Shown: piece by piece, positions 7,899-16,166 of the stretch | Layout of the letters: every line of letters begins with the position of its first letter | Position numbering within the stretch: the first letter of the stretch is position 1 | From: Desulfobacterales bacterium | Lineage (GTDB): Bacteria; Desulfobacterota; Desulfobacteria; Desulfobacterales; JAFDDL01 | Assembly: GCA_034003325.1 (NCBI GenBank) | Contig: JAVEYW010000007.1 | Location: 62,001 to 126,000, forward strand | Direction of reading: 5' to 3' | Length of the DNA: 64,000 bases | Position numbers and translations under genes: made by a program | The notes under the pieces: generated by a model | The model's input: only the letters and a program-made list of their open reading frames with translations | Databases searched by the model: none | Told to the model about the DNA's origin: nothing

Positions 7899-9898
7899 AG
7901 CTTCATGCTGAACGAGACGCCGAAGGTTTGGTCCATGGCCGGATACCCTGTTGAATTGTAGTATTCTTCATCGAAGAGATTTTTGACATAAACGCTTACC
8001 ACCCCGTCGCTGAGCCAGCCGGCCTTTTTAAAAAGCGTTTGGCTGACACCAAAATCAACCACATGGTAGGCGTCAATTTCCTGCTCGCCGATGAGAATCT
8101 CATCCTCCCAGATTTCCGTGATCTCGTCGCTCTGGTAGGCATAATCGAGCTGCAACTCGGTGTTTTCAAACAGCGCGTACCGCAACCCCGCGCCGATGCG
8201 GTGCTCGGCTCGCTGGTCCACATTGGTTGCGCCCACGACTTCGTCGCCCTTGTTCTTTAAATCCTGCCAGGCATAGGTCAGGTAAAAGGAAAGCGCATCG
8301 GTCAGATAGCCGCCCAATTCCAAGTCCACCCCCTTGCGATCGACCTGCTCCACATTGACGCTGCTGGCGATGAAATCTTCGATCTCGTAAAAGGAGTAAT
8401 CAATTTTAAAGGCGATATCCCGCCATAGCCTGCGGGAAAATATCAGGTCGTAGCCGATGCCGTGCTCGGGATCGAGGTTCAGGCCGAGCGGCCGGCCCTG
8501 GGGATTGTAAATCCCGTGCGCGTCCGGGCCGTGCCAGATACGGCTGACGCCCGCGGACAAGGAGGAATCCCGCAGCCAGGATGCAAGCCCGTCCAATTTC
8601 CAGGTAGCAAAGGATTTGGGCATGAACCCATCAAAATGCCGCTCGACCAGTCCGTTGTTGGTGATCCATATGTTCAGATCCTCGTAGCGGGCACCCAGCT
8701 TCACATCCAGCGAGGGCAGAAGCTGCCACCGGTGCTGAAGGAAAGTGCCGTTTTTGTCGATACGCTTGGTTTTGCTGTCGTTGAGGCCGTCATCATACAT
8801 TCGGACGGCATCATACCCCACAATGGTCGAATGATCGGATGACCAGCGAATCTCATCCTGAATTTTACCGCCCTGCTGCCACCAGTCCGTGTCCATATGG
8901 GTTTTTGCCGTTGCCGTGCGGTTGGCGTAATAGGCGCGGTCACGATTGTCTCGACCGTAATAAGCGCCCAGCGTCAGTCGACCGACGGGCAGAGATTGCT
9001 CATAATTGAGGCGGTAGTTTTTGGATAGACTGTCCCAGGTGGGTTGCTGATAGGGGTCGAACAAGCCGCCGATGGTTTGCGGATAGTCCGGGTCATAATC
9101 GGTACCGTCGCTGGCGGGGTTATGCACGGGCGCAAGCCGGTCCACATCGGAATAAGAGGCGCTGATGGTCACAAAGCCGTCGGACGGCAACACGACGCCA
9201 AAGCGGCCGTAAACGGTGTCTTGGTCGATCTCGTTGTTACGCAAGTAGCCGTCGGTCTCGTATTTCCGATAGGATAGATCATAAGTGAAGACCGTGATGC
9301 CGCCGCTCACCGAGGTGTTACTGATAAAAGTATCGTAAGCGCTGTAGCCGGTGCTAAAATTGAGTTCCGGCTTGATGCTCTCCCTGCGCCGGGGCGCGCG
9401 GCTGATGAAATTGAGCACGCCACCAATGGCCTTTCCATCGTACATGGCCGAATGCGGGCCGGGCAGAATTTCGATTTTATCGATCAAAAAGGCGGGCAAG
9501 AGGCTATAGTCAACAATATTGGTGGATTTTCGACCGCCGGTTTTCTGGACAGTAAGATTGTCCAGGGCCGTGACAAACCGTTGACTTTCAAACCCCCGCA
9601 GATAGATGCTGTCAATGCCGGGGTCCAAGTCCGATTCTCCCCGAAAGTCGATGGCCGCCTGCGTTTTCAGCACATCCAGAATACTGTTGGGAACGCCGAT
9701 GCTGGAAAAGGCGTCCACCTCGATCAGGGTCCTGGCGGGGGTCAGCGAAATGCCAGGCGCGCCGGTTTTATCCTTGACCAATACGTCCTCTAATTGTTGC
9801 ACCCCCTCATCCGGTTGAATCTCGGATGCCTTTGGGCTGGATACAAGCATTACCGAGAAACAACTCAACCACAATAAAAGAATACCCATCCGTTTCAT
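7895..9898 (-). CDS. TonB-dependent outer membrane receptor (probable Ni/Co complex uptake)
   Basis: 667 residues: signal peptide cut near 'PKASE', a TonB-box-like 'EDVLVKD' (about 37-43), a plug domain ('SIYLRGFESQRFVTALDNL', 'LIDKIEILPGPHSAMYDGKAIGGVLNF'), and a 22-strand-type beta barrel ending in the aromatic-rich 'TFGVSFSMKL'. Receptors of this family use the proton gradient through TonB-ExbB-ExbD to import metal chelates, cobalamin or siderophores. Nothing in the barrel fixes the ligand. The neighbours NikK, NikL, ECF NikMQO and the TonB2-like genes point to nickel or cobalt, free or complexed. AAGGAG precedes the ATG. The stop TAG falls inside a REP-like sequence. Confidence 0.9.
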   Translation of the reverse strand: MKRMGILLLWLSCFSVMLVSSPKASEIQPDEGVQQLEDVLVKDKTGAPGISLTPARTLIEVDAFSSIGVPNSILDVLKTQAAIDFRGESDLDPGIDSIYLRGFESQRFVTALDNLTVQKTGGRKSTNIVDYSLLPAFLIDKIEILPGPHSAMYDGKAIGGVLNFISRAPRRRESIKPELNFSTGYSAYDTFISNTSVSGGITVFTYDLSYRKYETDGYLRNNEIDQDTVYGRFGVVLPSDGFVTISASYSDVDRLAPVHNPASDGTDYDPDYPQTIGGLFDPYQQPTWDSLSKNYRLNYEQSLPVGRLTLGAYYGRDNRDRAYYANRTATAKTHMDTDWWQQGGKIQDEIRWSSDHSTIVGYDAVRMYDDGLNDSKTKRIDKNGTFLQHRWQLLPSLDVKLGARYEDLNIWITNNGLVERHFDGFMPKSFATWKLDGLASWLRDSSLSAGVSRIWHGPDAHGIYNPQGRPLGLNLDPEHGIGYDLIFSRRLWRDIAFKIDYSFYEIEDFIASSVNVEQVDRKGVDLELGGYLTDALSFYLTYAWQDLKNKGDEVVGATNVDQRAEHRIGAGLRYALFENTELQLDYAYQSDEITEIWEDEILIGEQEIDAYHVVDFGVSQTLFKKAGWLSDGVVSVYVKNLFDEEYYNSTGYPAMDQTFGVSFSMKL

Positions 9899-9959
9899 TT
9901 TTTTCGTTTTCTCCTTTTTCGTTCCTCATTTCTCCAGATTCAGTCAGCGTTTACCTACA

Positions 9960-11321
9960 TCACAGATTCGTGTTCTCCTTCTCAGAGGCCATCTTCGGCA
10001 GTCTCTGCATCGCGAGCCGGGCAGCCGTGCGATGCTGGTCAAAGGCGGCCGCTTTCTCAAAGGCGAGGCGGCAGGTGGGCACATCGCCATCCTGAAGCGC
10101 GGCGTATCCGGTCATGAGCCAGGCGCGGCCTTTTTGTTTTGATTCCATTCCCGCAACCTGCCGGTAGGCCTGCGCCGCCGCTTTAAAGTCAGAAAGACTG
10201 TACAGAAAATCCGCTTTCAGCATGAGCAGATTCGGCTCTTCGGTTTGAGGCGCAAACTGTTGCAATGCATTCAGCGCCGCTTCGAACTGCCCCATTTGTT
10301 GCAAGGCCACCATTAGGTTTTGCAGCAACCGGTCGCTATAGTGGTTCCGTAAACTCGCCTCGTACAATGGCGCGGCTTTGACCGGTATGCCCAGTTGCAA
10401 GGACAGGTCCGCCAAGAGTTTCGTTTCCTGATCCGTCAGGGGGGTGAGATAACTGTATATCATCAGCGCAACCAGCGCGGGCTCGTGTTTTCCGTCCTGC
10501 AATTCCACATGCGCAAGCGCCTTCCACCACTTGGCCCGGGTGGGCGCCTCTTGAGTGAGAAGCCGGGCATAACTGCGCGCCTCGGACCGCATATCAAGCT
10601 GCATATACTGCTTAAGCAGAATCTCCTGCCACTGAATTTTCTTCTCGTCGGTACATTGTTCGGCCATACGGCGAATCAGGGGTAGCGCCTCTTTCGGGCG
10701 GTTCGCCGTGAGCAGGGCGTGAATGAAGTTTTCGCGCCACTCGGCTTGAATCTTATCGGCGTGCTCGCTGAAAAGCCGTTGAAAGGCTTCGATGCTGCGA
10801 TCATGCTGCTGCGCCATCAGGAAAGCGGCCGCGCTGTAATAAAGATACTCCGGCTTTTTATTCACAGCGGCGTCATAAGCCTTGGTGTAACTTTGCGCTG
10901 CCCGGGAAAAATCGCCGAGATCATAGCTGGCTTTGGCCAGATTCAGCCATGCGGAAAGGTGACCCGAATCTTTTTTCAGCGTCTCTTCAAAGTTTCGCAC
11001 GGCCTGCTGATAATTGCCTTTAAAAAGATAGCAGGTTCCCAAGGTGAAATAGACTTCCGGATGGTGGCGCCCATTGGGATCCGCCCCGGTTCCGTCAGAA
11101 GATTCAGCCTTTGCCTGAAACGCTTTTAGGATGTCAATGGCCCGATCATAGGCTTTTTCATTCATTTGGGCGATCGCGGCTGAAAGCGCTGCACGAGCCC
11201 GCGTGGGAATGGCATTCGGATCGGTCGCCGCTGCTGCCCGCCGCAAATAAAAGCCGTTGCCTGCCATCACGAGCATCGTTGTTATCAATGCGATTTGAAA
11301 CCGTATGGTCATGGGCTTCAT
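9960..11321 (-). CDS. exported TPR protein of the TonB2-type cluster
   Basis: 453 residues with an N-terminal signal or anchor (IALITTMLVMAGNGFYL) followed by tetratricopeptide repeats over most of the length, for example 'YFTLGTCYLFKGNYQQAVRNFEETLKKD', 'AWLNLAKASYDLGDFSRAAQSY' and 'AWLMTGYAALQDGDVPTCRLAFEKA'. TPR proteins of this kind close the DUF3450-TtpC-ExbB-ExbD-TonB cluster in Vibrio and Shewanella, where they are thought to help the TonB2 complex. The position between tonB and the receptor gene is the same here. No catalytic residues are expected. The gaps to both neighbours are short, so it is likely part of one operon. Confidence 0.82.
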   Translation of the reverse strand: MKPMTIRFQIALITTMLVMAGNGFYLRRAAAATDPNAIPTRARAALSAAIAQMNEKAYDRAIDILKAFQAKAESSDGTGADPNGRHHPEVYFTLGTCYLFKGNYQQAVRNFEETLKKDSGHLSAWLNLAKASYDLGDFSRAAQSYTKAYDAAVNKKPEYLYYSAAAFLMAQQHDRSIEAFQRLFSEHADKIQAEWRENFIHALLTANRPKEALPLIRRMAEQCTDEKKIQWQEILLKQYMQLDMRSEARSYARLLTQEAPTRAKWWKALAHVELQDGKHEPALVALMIYSYLTPLTDQETKLLADLSLQLGIPVKAAPLYEASLRNHYSDRLLQNLMVALQQMGQFEAALNALQQFAPQTEEPNLLMLKADFLYSLSDFKAAAQAYRQVAGMESKQKGRAWLMTGYAALQDGDVPTCRLAFEKAAAFDQHRTAARLAMQRLPKMASEKENTNL

Positions 11322-11375
11322 ATGGGCCTCATTGAGAACCTAAAAAAATTCATTGCCATGGTTGTCGCCGCTATT

Positions 11376-11398
11376 GGGCGGCCACATAGGGCCGCCCC
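11376..11398. repeat. REP-like palindrome abutting the tonB stop
   Basis: GGGCGGCC (11376-11383) and GGCCGCCC (11390-11397) form a perfect 8-base inverted repeat around ACATAG. On the minus strand the element reads GTAGGGGCGGCC..., and the TAG at 11400-11398 is the stop codon of tonB. Confidence 0.65.
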
Positions 11399-12093
11399 TA
11401 CTCCAATTCAAATCGAACCGTCGTTTCCGCCCAAGCCCTGACCGGCCGGCCTTCCACCGTACCCGGTTTGAACCGCCAACTGGAAACGCAATCCATCACG
11501 CTTTGATCAAAAACCCCGGCCGGCTTGGCACCTTCAATCGAAACCTGTTCCACATTCCCCAGTTCATTGACCAGGATTCTCACCTTCACCCACCCCTGAA
11601 TGCCACGGCGTTTGGCGCTCATGGGATAGACCGGTGGAACACGGCCCAGGGGCGTCATCGGGCTATCCAGATCCGCCGCCTCAAAAGGCTCCTTCACATC
11701 CAACGCGTCGATATCAGCCGGTTTCATGGGCGGCAGATTCAGCGTGGTCGGTCCGGCGGGAAGCCGGGGGTTGATTTCAAAGGGAAGGCTCAGCTTCGTC
11801 ATGACCGGTTGCTGAACCACCGGCTGAGGCGTTAACGGGTCCTGTTTTGGCGCCACCTCGGGCGTTTTTGCGCTTTTGCGATGCACCGCCGAGTCGGGCC
11901 GCTTAATACGAATGACGTTGATTTGAGAAATCATTTCCTCATAGGCGGGCGGCGCCGAATCTCGATGCAACAAAAAGGGCATCATGGCAAAAAGCGCCAG
12001 GTTCATCGCCAATGCAATGGCCGCCGCCCACATTCGGGTAACCCAGTTGCGCCGGGTCATCACGTCAAGATAGCTCAACTCCTCACTCTTCAC
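11398..12093 (-). CDS. tonB: TonB energy transducer
   Basis: 231 residues: one N-terminal membrane helix (MWAAAIALAMNLALFAMMPFLL), a periplasmic Pro/Lys-containing spacer ('KTPEVAPKQDPLTPQPVVQQP'), and a TonB C-terminal domain ('PPVYPMSAKRRGIQGWVKVRILV', 'DCVSSWRFKPGTVEGRPVRAW'). It transmits proton-motive force from ExbB/ExbD to the outer-membrane receptor. The start is uncertain. A GTG at 12093 lies inside a heptad repeat and would make the first residues repeat-encoded. ATG 12060 (MTRRNW) directly before the helix is an equally good choice. The stop overlaps a REP-like element. Short spacing to exbD implies co-translation. Confidence 0.9.
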   Translation of the reverse strand: MKSEELSYLDVMTRRNWVTRMWAAAIALAMNLALFAMMPFLLHRDSAPPAYEEMISQINVIRIKRPDSAVHRKSAKTPEVAPKQDPLTPQPVVQQPVMTKLSLPFEINPRLPAGPTTLNLPPMKPADIDALDVKEPFEAADLDSPMTPLGRVPPVYPMSAKRRGIQGWVKVRILVNELGNVEQVSIEGAKPAGVFDQSVMDCVSSWRFKPGTVEGRPVRAWAETTVRFELE

Positions 12094-12109
12094 TTTTCAC
12101 TCTTCACTC
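12075..12109. repeat. heptad tandem repeat (GAGTGAA type) at exbD/tonB junction
   Basis: Five 7-base units on the minus strand, reading GAGTGAA, GAGTGAA, AAGTGAA, GAGTGAG, GAGTTGA. The exbD stop (TGA at 12104-12106) and the possible GTG start of tonB both lie inside it. Confidence 0.75.
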
Positions 12110-12523
12110 CGTTTCCGGCAAACTCGCCGCCAACGACACATTTTTCGCGCCGGCAATCCGGCATCCGTCCATGACCATGATGGCCGTCCCGGTGGTGCTG
12201 GTTTTGTCCGCCACCACGATCACGGCCCCTTCCGGGTTTTCGGCCAGGCCGCGCTCCACGTTCGCCCGCACCGCGCGCACATCGATCTCCCGGCGGTCCA
12301 TAAAGATTCGGTTGGCCGAGTCGATGGCGATCATAATGGTCGCCTTGGCCTTACTGACCGCCGTAGCGGCTGTCGGCCGCTGCACATCGATGCCGGTCTC
12401 CTTCACAAAACTGGTCGTCACCATAAAAAAAATCAGCAGGAGAAACACCATGTCGATCAGAGGGGCCATATTCAGCTCGCAAACGGCGCGTTTGTTTCGT
12501 CTGGCAGCGGTTATGTTCAGCAT
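12104..12523 (-). CDS. exbD: ExbD/TolR family biopolymer transporter
   Basis: 139 residues: short cytoplasmic N-terminus, a single membrane helix (MVFLLLIFFMVTTSF) preceded by the conserved 'APLIDM' with the functional Asp, and a periplasmic domain ending 'CRIAGAKNVSLAASLPETE'. ExbD forms the proton channel with ExbB and couples it to TonB. AAGGAAA precedes the ATG by about 9 bases. It is separated from exbB by 148 bases that hold a 16-unit heptad repeat, yet gene order (DUF3450, ttpC, exbB, exbD, tonB, TPR) is that of TonB2-type operons. The stop codon is provided by a second heptad repeat. Confidence 0.93.
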   Translation of the reverse strand: MLNITAARRNKRAVCELNMAPLIDMVFLLLIFFMVTTSFVKETGIDVQRPTAATAVSKAKATIMIAIDSANRIFMDRREIDVRAVRANVERGLAENPEGAVIVVADKTSTTGTAIMVMDGCRIAGAKNVSLAASLPETE

Positions 12524-12549
12524 GGTTTAAGTTTCCTTATATAGTAATT

Positions 12550-12661
12550 AGCTGATAGCTGATAGCTCATAGCTCATAGCTGATAGCTGATAGCTGATAG
12601 CTCATAGCTGATAGCTCATAGCTCATAGCTGATAGCTCATAGCTCATAGCTGATAGCTCAT
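12550..12661. repeat. 16-unit heptad tandem repeat (AGCTSAT)
   Basis: Sixteen uninterrupted 7-base units, eight AGCTGAT and eight AGCTCAT in mixed order, fill the intergenic space between exbB and exbD inside the operon. Arrays of the same unit occur at 25693-25783 and 36573-36621. The arrangement resembles the heptanucleotide STRR repeats known from cyanobacteria. Confidence 0.95.
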
Positions 12662-12671
12662 TGCTCTGCGC

Positions 12672-13283
12672 TCAAAGATACCGTCTCAAATAATACGCCA
12701 CCACGCCGATGCGTTGCCGCAAATTCCGGGCGCGGCGCTCCAGAAACCCTTTCATATAAAGCCCGGGAATCGCTACGAGCAATCCGGTCTGCGTGGTGAT
12801 CAGCGCTTCGGAAATCCCCCCGGCCATGGCTTTGGCGTTTCCCGTGCCGAAAACCGCCAGCACATCAAAGGTGGCGATCATGCCGGTGACGGTACCGAGC
12901 AATCCCAACAGCGGCGCGATGGAAGCCAGTACCCCCAAAACCGCCAGATAATCGTTCAGGGACCGGCTCACCTTGAGTACGGCTTCATCGAGAATAAACC
13001 GGTCCAAATCGTGGTTTTCGCTTCGGCGGCTTAAAAACTCGGCCACGAGCAGGGAGACGACACCGCGAAACCGATGGGGATCCGGCATGCGGTTTTCACG
13101 CACATGCGCTCTTGCTTCGGCCGCGCTCATGGTTTTCCGGTGCAACCGCGCGAAAAAAAGCGCCCGGTCCGCGATCAGCAGCCACATCACCAGGCTCACC
13201 AGGGCCAAGGGCAGCATCACCATGCCGCCGGCGTTGAAATAGTCCTCAAGCTGCCCGTAACAGGTTTGAAGCCACGCCATCAT
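12672..13283 (-). CDS. exbB: ExbB/TolQ/MotA family proton channel
   Basis: 203 residues with the three-helix MotA/TolQ/ExbB layout: helix 1 near 19-40 (MVMLPLALVSLVMWLLIADRALF), helices 2 and 3 around 'LGVLASIAPLLGLLGTVTGMIATF' and 'GISEALITTQTGLLVAIPGL', which are the conserved channel segments. Together with ExbD it uses the proton gradient to power TonB. The start overlaps the end of the ttpC-like gene by 4 bases, so translational coupling is likely. It is the canonical short ExbB, in addition to the longer paralogue upstream. Confidence 0.92.
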   Translation of the reverse strand: MMAWLQTCYGQLEDYFNAGGMVMLPLALVSLVMWLLIADRALFFARLHRKTMSAAEARAHVRENRMPDPHRFRGVVSLLVAEFLSRRSENHDLDRFILDEAVLKVSRSLNDYLAVLGVLASIAPLLGLLGTVTGMIATFDVLAVFGTGNAKAMAGGISEALITTQTGLLVAIPGLYMKGFLERRARNLRQRIGVVAYYLRRYL

Positions 13284-14713
13284 GCAACATCCCGGCTCTT
13301 ATGGACGATATTGACCAGGGCCACGGCCTTTTCCTCCATTTGGCTGATGTGCTTTTCCACCGCCCGGTTGAGCAGGGTGTGGGCCAGCATGATGGGAATC
13401 GCCACGGATAGCCCCAGCATGGTCGTCACCAGGGCTTCGGAAATACCGCTCGACATCAGGCGCGGATCTCCGGTGCCGTGCTGCGTGATCACATGAAAGG
13501 TGCCGATCATGCCGGTCACGGTGCCGAGCAGCCCCAGCAGCGGCGCAATGGCGGCCAGCATTTCCAGGGTGGAAAGGAAGCGCTCCATCAGGGGAATCTC
13601 CCTTAACATCGCTTCTTGCAACGCGTTTTCTATCTCCGCTCGCCCCATGTGACGGCAGGCAAGGCCGGCCGCCACCACCCGTGCAACGGGTTTGCGTTCA
13701 TAATCTGAACAAAGCTTCCGGCAATCCGCCCAATTGCCGTCGGCAACCAGGCCTTGGATTCGGTGCAGCAGCCCGTCGGCATCAAAACGCCTGCGAAATA
13801 AAAAAATCACCCGTTCCATCACAATGACCACGCCAATGGCCAGAATGCCGAAAATCGGCCACACTATAGGTCCGCCCTTGGGAATGAGTTCCCGGAACTT
13901 CAGCGCATGGGTCAACTGCTGCAACGCGCCGCCGCGTGAAATATCCATGGGCACAGCCTCGCTGTGACCGTCCATATAGTCCACCAACTGGTCTTGTGTT
14001 CGGCTCGCGGGCAGCCGGGAAAGGGCAAAGAGCTTTTGACCGGCGGGGGAATAATTTAAAAACCCTACCTCCTCGCCGGTGCGGTATGCGGCCGTAAAGT
14101 TTCCGATGGAGAGAATCTGCGCCTCGATGGGTACGCCGGCGCGGTCCACCATGGCGCCCTGTTGAAGACGAACCTCGCCGGAGGTCTGAATTTCATTGAT
14201 CAGCATGTCCACCATGGCGCGAATATCTTCCATGGCCGGAAACCGGGACTGCTCGGTGATGGCTTTCAAAACCGCATCCCGGCGCGGTTTAAGGGCCGAT
14301 TGCAGGTTCTGATCGATCATCGCGCCGATGTCCTTGGCGTTGATGCGAATAACGCCCACCAGTTCCCGCACCGTAGCCTCCGTTTCGGAAGACTGCGCGG
14401 CAAGTTGTTTCTCCTTTTCAAGCAGTTGCCGATGTTGCGCTTTAAGCTGCGCAACGGTTTGGGCGCGTTTGTCGTTTTGAGCCATTAGATGCGATATGGC
14501 CCGTTTCAACTCGCCGCGATCATTGGCAATCCGCTCGCGTGCGGCGGATGCGGCCTTTTCGGCGGCCGCCTTTTCAGCCGCCGCTTTTTCCAGTAACGCC
14601 TTTTTATCCTGCTGCGCCCGCATGTGTTGGTCACGCATGTCATCGGCATGTGCCGCGCCAAAACCCAACAACACCACGAGCCCGATTCCCATCATGATTC
14701 GTTTTGATTTCAT
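13280..14713 (-). CDS. ttpC: TtpC-like long ExbB with periplasmic coiled coil
   Basis: 477 residues: signal peptide ending at 'GAAHA', then a long Ala/Lys/Glu-rich coiled coil (about residues 25-115, with an 'AAAEKAAAEKAASAARE' stretch), a mixed domain, and a C-terminal MotA/TolQ/ExbB channel domain (IVWPIFGILAIGVVIVMERV; AIAPLLGLLGTVTGMIGTFHV; SGISEALVTTMLGLSVAIPI). This is the TtpC architecture that, in Vibrio, is required for TonB2-dependent iron uptake. Overlaps of 4 bases with genes on both sides indicate tight coupling. Here it would serve metal uptake by the adjacent receptor. Confidence 0.88.
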   Translation of the reverse strand: MKSKRIMMGIGLVVLLGFGAAHADDMRDQHMRAQQDKKALLEKAAAEKAAAEKAASAARERIANDRGELKRAISHLMAQNDKRAQTVAQLKAQHRQLLEKEKQLAAQSSETEATVRELVGVIRINAKDIGAMIDQNLQSALKPRRDAVLKAITEQSRFPAMEDIRAMVDMLINEIQTSGEVRLQQGAMVDRAGVPIEAQILSIGNFTAAYRTGEEVGFLNYSPAGQKLFALSRLPASRTQDQLVDYMDGHSEAVPMDISRGGALQQLTHALKFRELIPKGGPIVWPIFGILAIGVVIVMERVIFLFRRRFDADGLLHRIQGLVADGNWADCRKLCSDYERKPVARVVAAGLACRHMGRAEIENALQEAMLREIPLMERFLSTLEMLAAIAPLLGLLGTVTGMIGTFHVITQHGTGDPRLMSSGISEALVTTMLGLSVAIPIMLAHTLLNRAVEKHISQMEEKAVALVNIVHKSRDVA

Positions 14714-15486
14714 CGCTGCGCCATCCTTCCCAACGGCAAGGTCAACAACTCGATCGGCCGCCGCTTGGCACCGATGTCAATAGCGGTTCCGACAGCGCGG
14801 TTAAACGCATCGGCGAGCGGGCGCCATTCGGCCGCCGCAACATCGTAAGCACCGCATTCCTTTCGATCCAGACTCTGGTAGAAGAGACCGATTCTTCCCA
14901 AACGGAAGATATTGACCAGACGCGAGGTCCCCGCCACGGACAGGGTCTCTTGATACACCTCGACGCTATTGCCGTATTCGGCCTCCACCAGCAGCGCCTC
15001 CATGACCTTTCGGTACTTTTCGCTGACCGTCACGCCCGGATCCGTCATGAGTTCCGTCAGCCGCTCGATTCGCTGCGTGCGTTCTTTCACCAAAAAGGGC
15101 ATATCACTCAAAACCTGCTTCTTTAAGCGATTGACCAGCTCCTGAAGAAACGGCAGGATCCGGCTGGATATCTCTTCCGTGTCGCGAAGTTGCTTTTCCA
15201 TGGACGCAATCCGCACCTCGGCTGCGACCGTTTCCGCCTGCAATTGTTCTGACGTAATCCGCAGCCGCTTCTCTTCCTCTTGCAACCGGTCATAGGCAGC
15301 CAGTAGTGCCTGCTTTTCGCTTCGCCACCCTTCCTCCTCCTTTTGCGTGGCCTGACGGGTGTCGACGGCCTGCTGAACGGATTTTCCGATCTCTTCGGCG
15401 ACTTGATTTGATTGCGCCAAGACCGGTAAAGTGCCCCCCGCCACCCAAGCCATCATAAACACCGCAACCAGAATTCTCGAATACAC
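14710..15486 (-). CDS. DUF3450 exported coiled-coil protein of the TonB2 cluster
   Basis: 258 residues from a GTG at 15486 preceded by GGGGGAGG. A signal peptide (ILVAVFMMAWVAGGTLPVLAQ) is followed by a long coiled coil (EEEGWRSEKQALLAAYDRL..., to about residue 110) and a C-terminal domain with 'FRLGRIGLFYQSLD', a hallmark of DUF3450. The family is found first in TtpC-ExbB-ExbD-TonB-TPR operons, as here. Function is unknown, presumably a periplasmic partner of TtpC. It is the first gene of the minus-strand run after a strong terminator, so the promoter should lie in 15487-15561. Confidence 0.87.
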   Translation of the reverse strand: MYSRILVAVFMMAWVAGGTLPVLAQSNQVAEEIGKSVQQAVDTRQATQKEEEGWRSEKQALLAAYDRLQEEEKRLRITSEQLQAETVAAEVRIASMEKQLRDTEEISSRILPFLQELVNRLKKQVLSDMPFLVKERTQRIERLTELMTDPGVTVSEKYRKVMEALLVEAEYGNSVEVYQETLSVAGTSRLVNIFRLGRIGLFYQSLDRKECGAYDVAAAEWRPLADAFNRAVGTAIDIGAKRRPIELLTLPLGRMAQR

Positions 15487-15561
15487 ACGAACCTCCCCCT
15501 GCCGTTATGAGGCACAATTGGCCCATTCTCTACAAACCGATAACGGCTGCCCGGTTTGCCG

Positions 15562-15624
15562 AAAAAAAAAGCCACGAAGAATCCTTCTCTAAGAAAGAGA
15601 AAAAGAAACCTTCGTGGCTTTTTT
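15562..15624. terminator. bidirectional intrinsic terminator
   Basis: GCCACGAAG (15571-15579) pairs with CTTCGTGGC (15610-15618). A run of A precedes and a run of T follows, so the hairpin can terminate in both directions. The loop holds a second small hairpin (TTCTCT/AGAGAA). It would stop minus-strand transcripts from the cbiO side before the DUF3450 operon. Confidence 0.85.
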
Positions 15625-16053
15625 GATTATCTTTTCCCGCAACCGGGTTCCGAAACACACAGGCGCCCGGCTTACGAGTGATCTATTTTCACTGACGGAT
15701 TCGGCCCTTCCCCATTATATCCCGCCGAACCCAGTTTTATGGGAATCCGAGAAATTGCAAGGGAAGCGCACGGCGATTTCTACCGCCGAATATGCTGATT
15801 CTCCTAACGGATGAATTCTTCCTTGTCAACTACTTTTCACCACTATTTTCCGCTGTCTATTCTCTACCATTGCCGTCGGGTTTACGCTTTCAAATCACCG
15901 GAAAACGACCGCAAGCGTTGCGCCGATAGCAAAAAAAGAGCCCGGATAGAAAAGCCGAGAGGCACGAACAAATCGGGCTAACCGACCATATGGACACCGA
16001 TTTTTTTGATCTACCGTTTAGGTAATGCGCATTTTCGATTGACCATCAGCATG

Positions 16054-16115
16054 GTAGGGGCGAACCTGTGTGTTCGCCCTTCGTAATCAGGGCGAACACA
16101 CAGGTTCGCCCTTAC
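16054..16115. repeat. large REP-like inverted repeat
   Basis: A 23-base arm (16058-16080, GGGCGAACCTGTGTG...) is repeated as its exact reverse complement at 16089-16111 around 8 bases, extended by imperfect GTAGGGGC/GCCCTTAC ends. Each arm is itself nearly palindromic. It lies about 50 bases past the cbiO stop and belongs to the GTAGGGGCG... family seen elsewhere in the window. Confidence 0.9.
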
Positions 16116-16166
16116 GGGGTTGCGGGCAATAATCAGCATTAGGGATATCGGCATTTTCCGATTCCC

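Larger units (their letters stand above)
15487..16166. other. 680-base intergenic region
   Basis: Between the end of the ECF transporter genes and the start of the TonB2-type operon. It contains a terminator (15562-15624), a large REP-like inverted repeat (16054-16115) and otherwise no credible gene. The presumed operon promoter next to 15486 could not be pinned to clear -35/-10 boxes. Confidence 0.6.

Noticed and set aside
12550-12661. CRISPR array
   Set aside because: Units are 7 bases with no spacers; a plain tandem repeat.
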